A stretch of DNA of 64,000 nt from Aselliscus stoliczkanus. Lineage: Eukaryota > Chordata > Mammalia > Chiroptera > Hipposideridae. The position numbers and the translations under genes are program-made. Below are positions 1 to 12,008 of this stretch, piece after piece. The stretch covers positions 31,158,501 through 31,222,500 of the forward strand of contig CM066729.1 of assembly GCA_033961575.1 (NCBI GenBank), in the 5' to 3' direction. The notes under the pieces are model-generated. The model saw nothing but the letters and a program-made list of their open reading frames with translations. It had not been told where the DNA came from and did no database searches. Numbering within the stretch: position 1 is the stretch's first letter; each line of letters opens with the position of its first letter.

Positions 1-2160
1 AGACTGTAAGAGGAAGAAGCGGGAAGCAGGACGCGAGTCATGAAAGAGATGATAGTGGCTAAGACCAAATGGTAGCGACAGAGGTGTGAGAAGTGCCAGG
101 TTCTGGGGACGTTGTGAAGGTGGAGCCAGTGGGGACTGTAATGGATTGGGTGTGAGGTGTGAGAGAAAGAAGAGTCACGAGTGTTTTCACCCGAGCTGCT
201 ATCGGCTTGGAGTTTGCCAAGGCAGGGACTCCTACAAGAGGAACGCTTTTGCTGAGATATTCGATTTGGACGGGTCAAGTCTCAGATGCTAAATTAGGTC
301 AAGTCGGTAATTGACTATGAATCTGAAGCTCAGTGAAAAGATCAGGGCTGGAAATGACAGTTTGGAAATGATCAACAGATGATATTTACAGCCATTAGAC
401 TGGATGGGACCAGCTCGGGAGTAATGTAATTGAGGAAGAGTTGTGTGGACTGAGCCCAGGGGTGCCCCACTTCAAGGTGGGGAACATAAGGAAGAAGCTG
501 CAGAGGCTGAGTGAGAATATGTCCCTTTGCAGGTAACTCAAAATTAGTCACTGCTAATACCTATCTCTTTATCAATTGTCAGTATAATCTCTACTCCCGG
601 TTACATGAGTGGTGTTGATCTAGGATTGCTCTTAAATAATAAAACCAGTGTACTGGGTTTTCTTCATAGGTGACTTCAATTTGTATTTTTTCTATTCAGA
701 ATGAAACACTTACTATTATGTAAGCTTACATATGAAAAATGAAGATAAATTTATTCAGAAGTTAAAAAAAATACAATGTGACCACATATTACCCTACCAT
801 TTCATTTAGAGATGTAGTGTTTGTTTTATTAATGGGATGCAAATCGACCTTCTACCTTGTCTCAATGAAAATAATGTTCTGAAATCCCAGTCTGACTAGA
901 TTTGTTACCTAACCTCCCTTCTCCTACCTTCTGCAGTCAATACAGCCTTTCTGCAGCCTCTTAAAATGCAGTGTAACCTATTGATTTCACTTGTTCTTCC
1001 ACGCCTCTGGCCACAAATCAGTCTGAGTCAGAAAAGTTGGTAAGATAAAAAGACTATATATAGACTGTCCTTTTCTATTCTTTCCAAAAAGCCTTTTAAA
1101 ATAAATAATAAACTAGAAGGTGACAAAAGCAAAGCTAAAAACCAGCTGCAAGCTATATGTCCTCCAGTTGAAATCCTTTTTACTTTAACAGCAAACATTT
1201 AGCTTGCTGCACCCTATTAGTTAAGCCCAGGAAGCAGTGCTGGCCAGGATTTATGTTTTTTGAAATGTATATTATAGAAAATATTCAAATTCAGTGTGTC
1301 AGTGAACAGAAGTAATTGTTTCTAACATCAACCCTCAAAAGGTAAAATATCCATGTTGTCATTATGTCTGTATTCTCTAATTTAGGGAACAATAAATTGA
1401 GCTATTGGCTCATGCAGCCAAACAATATTGCTTTCTTTTTTCAATAATTTTAATAGTAGGAGAAAGCAGGGCACGCATTAACTCTTGAGACATCTCGGTC
1501 CTTCCCTTCATCTTTTGGTTTGGGATGTTTGGGGGAATTATGTTGTATTACTTTCAAGCAATTGAGTTCTACCACTCATGGAGCAAAATGAGTATATGCC
1601 TGAATTTCCCTGGTGCTGTGTGCCAGCAACTCCACTTCCATATATGAGGAGATAGCAAAGAAGAGAGCTGCTACCTGGGTAAAAGTCACAGTTGTAAATT
1701 AAGGAGCAATAATAAGTCTAGATGTGTGTGGAGGGCAGTTGGTAGGGACAGGACCAGAGGGGCAGTAGATGGGGAAAATTGTTAATTCTCTAACCACAGC
1801 CCCCACACACATACACACCAAAAGCATCATAATATATGTTTTTATTTGGAGATGTTCAATGTTTAATTAATAATCATGCTCTGCATTGGGTTCTACTTTC
1901 CAGGTTTGGACAGTTTGAGCCTAGAATCCCATTGCAGATCCTGTCCCATTTGTGAGATCATGCTGGTGACCCCTTTCACTTTAGTGCTTCCGGACTAGCC
2001 AGAAAGCAAAGTGCTCGTTTACAGGGTACCTCAGTGAAATTAACAGTAGACTGAAATATGACTGTGCCACTGATATGTGCAAGTTCTTCATAAAACCTCA
2101 CTGCTTGGGCCCGGAGATAATGCAGTTGTAGTAAAAACAATTTGTCAAATGTGATCTGAA
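1..2160. other. intronic DNA, no gene or clear repeat
   Basis: I see no convincing exon, RNA gene or recognisable repeat here. Base composition is moderately AT-rich with short A and T runs. The only open frame is short and has no recognisable domain. Confidence 0.5.
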
Positions 2161-2164
2161 ATCC

Positions 2165-2640
2165 TAAAGGGGATTTCCCAGCAGATGTGTTCTATTAATG
2201 CTGGCGCTGAGTTGATCAGAAGATGCAAACAGCATCTCTAAACTAGTCATTATTTATATCCGTCAGCTGCATTCGCTAATTGAATCCCCTGAGCTGTCTC
2301 GGGCGGCTACCACCGGGACCCTTCAACAGACAAACGCTTTTTGTGGCGCACAGCTGAGCCAGGCCCGTTTCATGTCAAAGTAAATATTTTCGCTCTGATT
2401 TGTTTTTGTCCAACTGGATTCATCATTCTCTTGTGGTTTGCTTTATTTCTTCAGCAAGAATCAGTTTACCAAGCTAGCTGTTGTTTGGATTGGCTAATTA
2501 AAACCTGCTCAGTATGTGGGCAGGCCACCTCCCAGCCACACGCTACTCTGCACAGAGCTGGAGTGCTGTTTTTTTTCTTTAGAACACATGGGCATTGTGA
2601 GTTACCCACGGCTAATCTGACCTCAGTGTTTGCTTTTTAA
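2165..2640. promoter_or_regulatory. candidate conserved noncoding element
   Basis: This segment lacks recognisable repeats and is dense in short motifs common in developmental enhancers: homeobox-type cores (GCTAATTG near 2275, GGCTAATTAAAA near 2492), E-boxes (CAGCTG near 2267 and 2352) and GC-rich patches in an AT-rich intron. The open frame across part of it (2341-2640) has no domain I recognise and starts from a non-ATG codon. The call is inference from texture only; cross-species conservation was not tested. Confidence 0.25.
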
Positions 2641-2959
2641 TGGCATATCCTTGTGAAAGGGTTTCCCCACTGAGGAAAGAAGTGCCCAGAATTCCCAGTC
2701 TTTGAAGAATCCTGTGGAAAGGAAAGCTGTGGCCTGAGCGTTCCTCGGGCAAATCTCGCTATTGGTTTACTTTGTGATTAGCCAGGTGGCCAAGAGATGT
2801 GGCTATATCACGTATGGCCGTGGCCTCTGGAGATACTTTGGAATTAGCTATTTATACTCGCTTCTCAAAGTCTTATGCAAAGTGAATACTAATTATGGAA
2901 GCTTACCCAACACTGCAATTCCTTTGACTGGAGGCACTCTGGGCAGCTAATAAAAAAAA

Positions 2960-4855
2960 AACAAATATCGTCTCAGGTAGTTAGGTGCATTACACTATGG
3001 CCTCCATCAACATTAAACATTCATTCACCTGTGTAGCACCGTGCAGTGCTCTATTCTGGAAGGGACGCATCGCATTCCCCTAAGGAACTCACAGACTTGA
3101 GGATGAAATTCTATTGCACTGTGTCTCAGACTTGCAAATGAGATAAATGGGTGGGTGATGCACCCCAACCAAATTATAGGACCCTGAAGAAGGAAAAGGT
3201 TGGAGAGGGAGAGACGTTCATTTGTGTTTCTGGAGCTCCCAGGGTACCCAGGTTGTCGTGTCTGGTGGGCAGTTCTAACCACGGCTTAGGAGACGGTGGG
3301 GAGCTGCTTCCTGCAGGAAACTAACCTTTCATCACGTCACTGCCAGAGAAGTAAGGCTTAGTACAAACAGGTTGTGGTTGGAGAGCGAGAGAAATAAAAG
3401 GCTGAGAGTGGAGGTCACAGGGATGGAACACCAGGTTAGGGGAAGAGTAAGCTTGTCAAGAGCGCGTTACTAATTCTCCACTTTATTTAGAGCAGGCCCT
3501 GATTATTCCAGTATGTCTGTGATTTGGAAACTTTCTGAGAGGTAACCAGTGAATGGGTCTTTAAGGGAACAGCATGTGCTCATGGGTTGGGTGTCACCTG
3601 GAAAAGCAGATTGTCTTCCAGTTTCTTAGAAGATGATATTTGGAATGTTGTCTGAGCCGAATACAATTCCTTTTTTTTTTTTTTTGGCTTTTTGTTAGTG
3701 TTTGTCTTGCCAGATCATGAAAGAGCCAGTTTGAAAATTTTCAGCTGGTATTTCTAGGAAAAAATGAATGGGTTTATGGGATATGTCATTACTTTTAAAG
3801 AACTGTGAATAGAGGTGATTCATAGCCTTCATTTTTGCACGTGACTCCTTAGAAAAGGAGTGGAGGGTATGTCTCCAGTTATTGTAAGGAACATGGTGAA
3901 ATTCTTCCACAGGTGACCCCAAATTAAAGAACGTTTTTGAATCAATGCTGTAGTGAAAATTAAAGAGAGAAGGGAATGTCACAGAACACAACAAACAGCA
4001 AATCGTCTGAACTTTAAGGAATTTGAGGAAGATCAGAATTATGGAGTCTGAGCATCTTGACCCATCGGTAATTGTGCTGGTTGGCTCTTCAGAAGCATTT
4101 TCATTTCTTCACCAATTTTGCTATTCTCCAAAGACCAATAAGGTTTGAGCACATAGCTTAATGAACTGCCTACGTTTTGGTGTTTTATTGAAGGTCCACT
4201 GGGTTCCATCTTCATAAGTAAATGCCAACCTCAGAAGTAAATGCCCATACCTATCGTGTTACAATTTTACTAAACTCAATGGTCGTGGGTGGTTGCAAAT
4301 ATTTCAGTGGTCAAACAGAGGGTAATTAGCTCATTTAAATCCTTTGCTATGTCCCATTCTGTGTGAAGGTGCCAGCCTGTCTTTATAAGAATAAATGGGA
4401 CATATAGCTTGGCATTACTTAGTTCAGCTATCAATCTTAAAAGAAACTGAGCAGATTATAAACCAAATTCAATCTGCATGCAGACTGTGTGTGAATGTGT
4501 TTTCCTCCTCATGGATTAAGTGTTGGCAGTGCTGTTCCCTGCAACAGTTTGTCAGGAAGGGCCATCTTTATAGAAGAATGGTCCATGGCAGATCACAAAT
4601 ACAGGATTTACATTTATACATAAAAGACCATGATGAGTCAATTTTAAAAAACATGCTTTTCATTTTACAAATAATTGGCTCTCAGCAAGAATTTTTGAAG
4701 TAGAGATCTTTAAATGTATTTTGTTTATCCAATAGTAATAATATCAAGTGGTTTTTGTATCTTCTCTCTTTTTTCTATTAACATGAAAGGTAGCATAGAG
4801 ATTTTTATAAATGAAATTCCAATATTATTGCTTTGGCCTTTTCAAAAATTTGGAT
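2960..4855. other. intronic DNA, nothing identified
   Basis: No exon, RNA gene or confident repeat is visible. A T run at about 3670-3685 could be the tail of a degraded antisense retroelement, but no body can be recognised beside it. Confidence 0.45.
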
Positions 4856-4874
4856 TTAAGATAGCACATAATGT

Positions 4875-4986
4875 GTGGTGAACACACAACATGATATATA
4901 GATGAGGTATCACAGAATTGTACACTTGAAATCTATGTAACTTTACTAATAATTGTCACCCCGATAAACTTTAATTAAAAAAAAAA
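4875..4986 (+). mobile_element. 5'-truncated L1 3' end
   Basis: This is about 110 bp of the L1 3' terminus, recognisable from the phrase ACACTTGAAATCTATGTAAC followed by CACCCCGATAAACTTTAATT and an A tail. It is flanked by an almost identical 17-bp duplication, AAGATAGCACATAATGT at 4858-4874 and AAGATACGACATAATGT at 4987-5003. That is the expected product of target-primed reverse transcription. The same L1 tail occurs in the opposite orientation near 14249-14340. Confidence 0.8.
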
Positions 4987-5004
4987 AGATACGACATAAT
5001 GTAA

Positions 5005-6290
5005 GATGTCAAACTGCAATTGGTGACAAAGAACATTAATTCGTTTAGGATTAGATTTAATTAACATTTTAATGAATTTGAATCATATCTTTTTAAAAAG
5101 GAATTTTGTGGAGTTTCAGGATTGTGAATATTTTTTTCTTGTAGTGTAAATATTTGTTACACACTGTCTAATTACCAAAAAACTGATATAAAATTTAAAT
5201 CCAAGAAGATATTTCTTAAAAATAAAACTTAATAGTCAGAAAAAAAATTTAAGAAAACAAAGAACCTTATTACTGTAGGAAGCTTATGATGAGAATCAAA
5301 GCAAAGATGCACTTTCCCAGTGTTTGTTCCTTGGGCCCCGCGTATTCCAGGGGAAAACTCTTTGGGGTGTGTTGAACACCATGGACCCTCTTGGGATCTA
5401 CATTATAGGCCCTATAAAGACCAGTAGTTTAACTGATTTAACTGATAACTTGGTGTTTCCCAAACTTACTACAGCATGAACCCTATTACTGAGTTACCCC
5501 TCTTTACATCAGCTAAATTGGAGCTCCATGGAACCACCTTGAGAAATACTGAAGTAGAGGGTAAGATTATTTGATGAATTTAGTCAATTAATGATCAATT
5601 TTAGATAATACTATATATAATGCTCAAAATCTCATTTCAAATTTAGACATTTTGGGTAATTATGATTTTTTTTTTTTAACTACTAAGATAAGTTCTGGAT
5701 ACTTTTTGGTGAGGGCAGTAGCTGGTTTTTAAATACTACAACATATGGAAATGCCTTCAGAAGTAAGATAGAGTCAAAGCATCATTTAGCGGTAAGAGTT
5801 TTGTATATAGAACAAATTCACAGGTAAATAAATAAATTTGAGTGGGTTTGTGCTACCTGCCACTGCTGTGCCACCAGTCAGCCTGCTTATATGTGATGTG
5901 TGTTCACTAGTGTCACAGTAACATGTTAACAAGGTGATAGGTCATATAGCAAGTTGGCCTTTACCTCTAAAATCTTAAGCCAAGCTAACTATGAAATGTT
6001 GGGGTAAGCCTAGAAAAAACAAGCCATCTCGTAACTCTATTTTATACTCTAATATATTATGGCATTTCAAAATATTTGAAGATGTACTTAAGTCCCAAAC
6101 TCTTTTGCAGTCAAATTTGTTCATTATTTATTTGCTCAGTGGAAAATCTTTTTCCCCTTTAAAGTTTATAAGCAATTGAAAAATAAGACACAGGAGACAG
6201 TTAAGTAGCAATTAAAATAAAAGCTTTATTTGGATAAAGCTGATTGAGGAATCTGACTTTAATATAAGCAGGCATTTCAGAGAAAAGGAA
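5005..6290. other. intronic DNA, nothing identified
   Basis: AT-rich single-copy-looking sequence with no exon or recognisable repeat. The short open frame near 5991-6179 resembles nothing I know. Confidence 0.4.
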
Positions 6291-6294
6291 ATCG

Positions 6295-6900
6295 GAATCT
6301 CCCTTTAAAAAGATGCTCAACCTCATTACTAATCAGGCAAATGCAAATTAAAATCAACATGAGATACCATTTTTATCCACATCCGATTAGCAAAAATTAA
6401 AAAGTCAGCAATGTAAGAGCAACAAGAGTTCTGCAGTTGAGCATGAGATTTGGAGAATCACTTTGGAAAACAAATTGACATTATCTAGTAAAGTTGGAAC
6501 TGTCTATGCCATGACCCAGCAGACCCATCCCTAGGTATATTTCTTAGAGAAAGGTATATATTTGTATGAGAAACCATGTACAAGATTGCTTATAATTAGA
6601 AAAAAAGAAGTGGAAACAAATATTTATCACCAGGAAAATGGATTAAGTATGGTAAATACAAGGAATAGAATGCTATATACACCAGCGAAAATGAATTACA
6701 GCTACATATGTCAACATGAATAAATCTCAAGAATATTAAATGGAAAAAATCAAGTTGAAAAAAGAATACACAGAGAATGATTCTGTTTTTATAAAATTAA
6801 AACATTACAAAACAAAACAATATATTGTTTAGCTAGCCATCCATGTGTAATTAAACTACACAGTAAAGCAAGGGCATGATGAACCCTGACTTCCGGGTGG
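6295..6900 (+). mobile_element. old L1M fragment, ORF2 3' end
   Basis: The sequence carries degraded L1 ORF2 3' phrases in order: AGATGCTCAACCTCATTACT, GCAAATTAAAATCAACATGA, GAGATACCATTTTTATCCAC, ATGACCCAGCAGACCCATCC and CTAGGTATATTTCTTAGAGA. These match the end of L1 ORF2 on the + strand with many stops and substitutions, so the copy is old and dead. A G-rich run near 6895-6910 may mark the element's end or later slippage. Confidence 0.75.
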
Positions 6901-7324
6901 GGGGGATCAGGAGGAGGTTGGAGAAGGGCATTCCAAAGGCTTCCCAGGCATTCTGGGTGCTGCTTTAGCTATAGCCCTAACACTGTGCTAGTGTGCACAG
7001 TAATTAAGTTTCCTTTTGCTGCTGTGGTGCTTTAATGGATGTTTTTGTTAGATCTGCATATCCTCAATAGAAAAAAAGAATTTTCTTTTGTTGTGTGGAG
7101 AGAGGAGTTTTATACCCCCATAACCTTTAGGCAACTTCTTGGAGTCCCATCACTCCACTTTCTCATTTACCTGAAATTCTTCTATAAATAAGTGTGCAGA
7201 TTCCTGACCCACAGTCAGAAAAACCCTCTTTTAATGACTAATAATAAAAATAGGGAAGAACCACAAGGAAAAAAATCTCTACCTTTCCATTAAAGTGATG
7301 AGTGAGTCAGCCCTCTGTTGGCGC

Positions 7325-7905
7325 TCACCACAACCTCCTGTGGTAGCCAGAACTCTAAGATGCTCCCAAGATTCCAGCCCCCTAGCATGCAAACCTTGTA
7401 AAAATCCCTCCCCTCGAGTGTGGGGGCAAGCTGAGACTATGCTAGGCTAGTGGCTGCCTTGATGAGGTTATGTTACAATAAGGTGGTAGTGCAATCATTC
7501 TATGATGGCATTACATTACATAAGATGACTACTCCTGCTGGGTTTGAAGCTGCCATGTTGTAAGAAGGCCATGTGACTAGGAAAGAAGGGCAGCCTTCAG
7601 GAGCTGAGAGGGACTCCCTGCCAACAGCCAGCAAGAAAATAAGGACCTCAGTCAGTCCTCCTACCTGGAGGAACTGAATTCCGCCAACAACCTGAATGGG
7701 CTTGGAAGAGGATACCAAGTTCCCGATAAGAACCATGGCTCTGCTATCACCCTGATTACATCCTTGGGAGATTCTGAGTAGAGACCCAGTAAAGCTGAAC
7801 CCAGACTTCTGGGAACCAAAGAAATTATGTGATAATATATTTCTGTCGTTTTGAGCTACTGACTTTACAGTAAGTTGTTACACAGCAAAAGGAAATGAAT
7901 CACAC
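7325..7905 (+). mobile_element. old LTR-like repeat (ERVL/MaLR type?)
   Basis: A long interspersed repeat begins near TGTGGTAGCCAGAACTCTAA and contains GAAGCTGCCATGTTGTAAGA, AACAGCCAGCAAGAAAATAA and a 3' part reading TGATAATATATTTCTGTCG and GTTGTTACACAGCA. I recognise the pattern as a common mammalian LTR-like repeat but cannot name the subfamily from memory. A relative may occur antisense at about 51985-52270. No protein-coding retroviral part accompanies it, so it is a solo copy. Confidence 0.55.
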
Positions 7906-7909
7906 CCAT

Positions 7910-9900
7910 TATTGCATCTAACTGCTAAACAGCCTGGGCTGCCAACCCATTTGGTCCCCTCCTTTCTCGCCTTTCTTTTTCATTTACTGAGTTATCAGTT
8001 TCTGGGTCCAAACCAGAGTTCATATCCTCTTTCATCGTGAAAAAGAAAGAAGACTGCCACCATTTAAAACCTACACTCCAGACAGTTCTCCCTCCCCCTT
8101 TCCCCAAGAAATGCATCGTCATTTGTCAGGGACAGGCTGCCAAGACTGTAGGTAGCCAGTCACTGGATAGAACAAGCCAAGCTTCCCCTCCCCACCTCTT
8201 CCTTCCTTCCCTTCTTTCTATATTTCTCCCCTCCTTTCTCTCTTTCCTTTCTTTTCCTTTCGCATACATCCTTTTGAGCAGCAGCTGTGCTATGTCCCAT
8301 GCTTGCAGAAATTAAAAACAACAACAAAAAAACAACCCCAAAACGGCCTTTTTCTGTAAGGAGCTCATTATTTAATGGTGGAGGCAGATTACCATATGGT
8401 AATTTCTCTGCTCTTAGACTAGCAGCTAAAGAGTGGGAGCGAGACCATAATTACGCTGGAATCTCTTCCTTTTCCTGTTGTCACATACCCACCCTCTCCA
8501 TTCTCTCTTACACACTCATCAGAATCCTATATAAATAAAATCTTAGGTTTTAGTAGAGGTTGATTTCTGTTTAAATCACTAAATTGCTGCTCAGAAATGA
8601 TGAGGTTCTTTGAAACTGATTTGTGAGTCATTACATAGAAAGAAACAGGTAGTGGAGGAAGCTGATTTGGTTTTTCAGGCCTGCATTTGCCTGTAAGTTT
8701 GAGTCAGGACATTGATGATGTCTTTTATGCTTTATTTTCTAAGTGTGGAGTTTGTCCTAACAATCAGTTGAGTATGATTTCAGAAACACCACCCTGAAAC
8801 ATTAAAAGTGGCAGGAATACAAAATGGCTATTTGTCACTAATGCTGCAGCTGTTTCTGTGACTGATGTTTCCGGAGTTTTATAATTAGAGCATCGTACAG
8901 TGGTACCACCTCTCATATCTAGAAATGGCCAACTTAAACATAGGATGTTGATAATCTGCTCTTATAATAGGCTCTCTAGATAGCTGCAGCATACCAGGGC
9001 AGTTTTAGCCGGAGGTAAATTAGATAAACATGATGAAAATAAGTTGCTGCCATCAAAAGGAATTTGTTGACAGTGCTTAGATTTTCAAGTGAAAACAGGA
9101 TCCCATCAAAATCCCTGGGTCACAGTTGAAGAAAGCAAGCACAGAAGTAAGCAAACCTCAACATTTCGTCTGTTCTTCTAAATCCCAAACCTATGTCCAA
9201 TTGCTTTTAGGTGGCATTTCTAAAACAAACAAACAAAAACACTTTTTTAATATAAAAACAGCTGTAGAAGAGAACTTAATCTCTGCCTTTGGCTCAAGGA
9301 CTGGTTTTTATTGCTGTCCTTCTACCAATGTTCAGAAATAAATTGCTTGATGCCTCTGTGGGGTGAACATTCAGAAAATGAAGAGGCCCCCCAGGCATTC
9401 TGTTATTTAGGAGCTGGCTTTCCTGACTCTACTCCATAAGGTTTCATATAAGAGCACACTTATGTTGAGCCTTTCATTTCATTTCACAGTGATCATTTCA
9501 CTATCCAAGCTGTAATTACAGACACTGGTACTGATATTGCAATCCTCTGCATTCTCCCTCTCCATCTGACTTAAATGGATCTGTGGGGCCATGCCCTACT
9601 GTACACGCAGAGGCCGGAATGGAGGGGAAGAGCCCGCCTCTTGTGCAAGAGGGACGGTCCACATTAAAGGGGACCCTCCAAATGGTCCCAGTAAGCAGCC
9701 ACACAAAGGATGAGGTAATGAAAGGAAGCTCATCTCAGACTCCCAGCTGGGCTGCTTAGCTTTTCCTTTACAATGATTGCTTCTAGATTTACTTTTCTAA
9801 AGGAACAAATGTGGATGTCTGGCTTTTGCTTCTTAGCAAGGATTATTCAGGGTCTCAGGGAATGTGAGAGTAATTTGAAATATATCCGTACTTATTTTTA
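7910..9900. other. intronic DNA, mostly repeat-free
   Basis: There is a pyrimidine-rich tract at about 8190-8265 and otherwise no recognised repeat or exon. The 8370-8500 part (TACCATATGGTAATTTC, then CATAATTACGCTGG) and 8820-8900 have motif-dense, repeat-free texture like conserved noncoding elements, but I cannot test conservation. Confidence 0.35.
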
Positions 9901-9908
9901 TATCCATC

Positions 9909-10234
9909 CAGTTGACCCTTGAACAGTGTGGGGGTTAGGAATGCCAATCCCTGTGCAATCGAAAATCCACATATAATTTTGACCTTCCCCCGCCCCCCCG
10001 GACTTAAATACTAATCCCCTACCGTTCACCAAAACCTTACCAGTAACATCAACAATCAATAACACGTATTTTGTATGTTATATGTATTATGTACTATACT
10101 CTTACGATAAACTAAGCTAGAGAAAATGTTAAGAAAATCGTAAAGAAAAAAGTACATTTACAGTATTTATTGAAAAAAATCTATATATAAATGGACCTGT
10201 GCAGTTCAAATTTGTGTTGTTCAAGGATCAACTG
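9909..10234. mobile_element. Tigger/MER28-like DNA transposon
   Basis: This is about 326 bp bounded by terminal inverted repeats: CAGTTGACCCTTGAACA on the left and TGTTCAAGGATCAACTG on the right, differing at one position. The interior is AT-rich, with the CAGTATTTATTGAAAAAAAT type of phrase seen in non-autonomous Tigger relatives. TA follows the right end, as expected for this superfamily, but the left flanking TA is lost. It has no transposase frame. I assign it to the Tigger2/MER28 type from memory. Confidence 0.8.
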
Positions 10235-10290
10235 TATGTATAACAGTTTTATTAATATAAAATTCACAGACCATAAAATCCATGCCTTTG

Positions 10291-10402
10291 GGGCCGGCTG
10301 AGTGGCATGGTCGTTAAGTGCTGGCTTGGGAAGCCAACGGCCCCGGTTCGGTCCCACATGTGAGGGCCAGTGACACTGCCCTCAAAAAAAAAATAAAAAA
10401 AA
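10291..10402 (+). mobile_element. short tRNA-derived bat SINE
   Basis: A 112-bp SINE begins GGGCCGGCTGAGTGG, has a B-box-like CCCGGTTCGGTCCC and ends in a long interrupted A run. It is only the head module of the longer SINEs found elsewhere in the window. The direct repeat AAATCCATGCCTTTG flanks it, ending at 10290 and recurring at about 10403-10417. It sits inside the antisense L1M. Confidence 0.85.
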
Positions 10403-11140
10403 AAATCCATGCCTTTGAAGTATACAATTCAGTGATTTTTAATATATTCACCAGGTTTTGCAACTACCACCACTTATTTAATTCTAGAACATTTCATCAC
10501 CCCCAAAAGAAACTCCATGCCTTTTAGCAGTCACTTCCTGTCTCTCTACCTCTGTACCGCCCAGTCCTAGGCAACCACTAAACTACTTTCTATCTTTATA
10601 GATTTGCCTATTCTGAACATTTCATACAAATAGAATCATATAACATGTGATCTCTTGTGGCTGGTTTCTTTCATTTAGCATAATGTTTTCAAGGTTCACC
10701 CATGTCATCCTATATATCAGTTCTCCATTCCTTCTTAGAGCTGAATAATATTCCATGACATGGATATAGCACACATTGTTTATCCATTCATCAATTGATG
10801 GACACTAGGCTGTTTCCACTTTTTGGGTATTGTGACTGATATAAAATATGTACAATATGTACAAATTTTTTTGTGGACATATGTTTACATTCCTCTTGGG
10901 TATATACCTGGGAGTACAATTGCTGGGTCTTATGATAACTCCATGTTTAACTTTTTTGAGGAACTGGTAAACTGTTTTCCAAAGTGGCTATATCATTTCA
11001 TATTCTCACTAATAATGTATGAGGGTTCCAATTCTCCACATCCTTGCCAGCAGATGTTATTGTCTATTTAATTTTAGCTATCATAGTGGGTGTGAAGTGG
11101 TATCTCATTGTGGATTTGCATTTCCCTGATGATTAATGAT

Positions 11141-11470
11141 TGTTGGTACACAAACTGGCCCCTGTATAGGATGGCAAGGAGAAGCCAAAGAAAGCAGCAG
11201 ACCACTCCAGATTGGTAGGTGGCAGGTTTAATAAGCAAGGGAACTGACTTACAAGACAAAAGTTTATATAGGGGCCTTACCTGGGTTCCGTCTAATGTAC
11301 AATCCAAAGGTTCTCAACAACACCTTACTCTCTCAAGGGTATGTCCCAATGGGGGAACAGTGGGAAAAATACATTCCAAGGACAGAGGAGGGGGTGAAGA
11401 GCCCCTGATTGCCCAGGTCGAGCTCATAGGTTAACTGGCTGTCACAATCTCTTGATTTCCTCCTTCAACA
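11141..11470 (-). mobile_element. solo LTR with 6-bp target duplication
   Basis: This is 330 bp bounded by TGTTG and CAACA and flanked by AATGAT on both sides (11135-11140 and 11471-11476). The outer L1M resumes exactly after it. On the minus strand a TATATAAA box (11263-11270) is followed about 35 bp later by ATTAAA (11227-11232), the order of promoter and polyadenylation signal in a compact retroviral LTR. A 6-bp duplication is typical of class II (betaretrovirus-like) elements, so that assignment is inference. No internal retroviral genes remain, consistent with LTR-LTR recombination. Confidence 0.8.
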
Positions 11471-12008
11471 AATGATACTGAGCATCTTTTTGTATGTTTA
11501 TTGGCCATTTTTATATCTTCTTCGAAGAAATGTCTGCTTAAGTCCTTTGCCTATTTTTTAATCTTTTTATTGTTGAATTGTAAGAGTTCTTTGTGTATTT
11601 TAGATACAAATCCCTTATTAGCTACATGACTTGCAAATATAGTCCCCCATTCTGTGTGCTGTCTTTTCCTTTTCTGAGGATGTCCTTTGAAGCACAAAAG
11701 TTTTTAAATTTGGTAAAGTCCAATATATCTATAACTTGTGCTACTGATGTTATGTCTAAGAAATCGTTGCCTAATACAAGGTCACAAAGGTTTACCCCTA
11801 TATTTTCTTCTGAGAGTTTCATAGTTTTAGTTCTTACATTAAAATGGATTTATGATCCATTTTAAGTTAATTTTTGTATATAGTGTGAGGCAGGAATCTG
11901 TGTAGATCCATCCGTTTTGCATGTGGTTATCCAGTTGTCCCACCACCATTTGTTTAATAGACTGTTCTTTCCCCATTGAATTGTCTTGTCAAAAATCAGT
12001 TGGCCATA

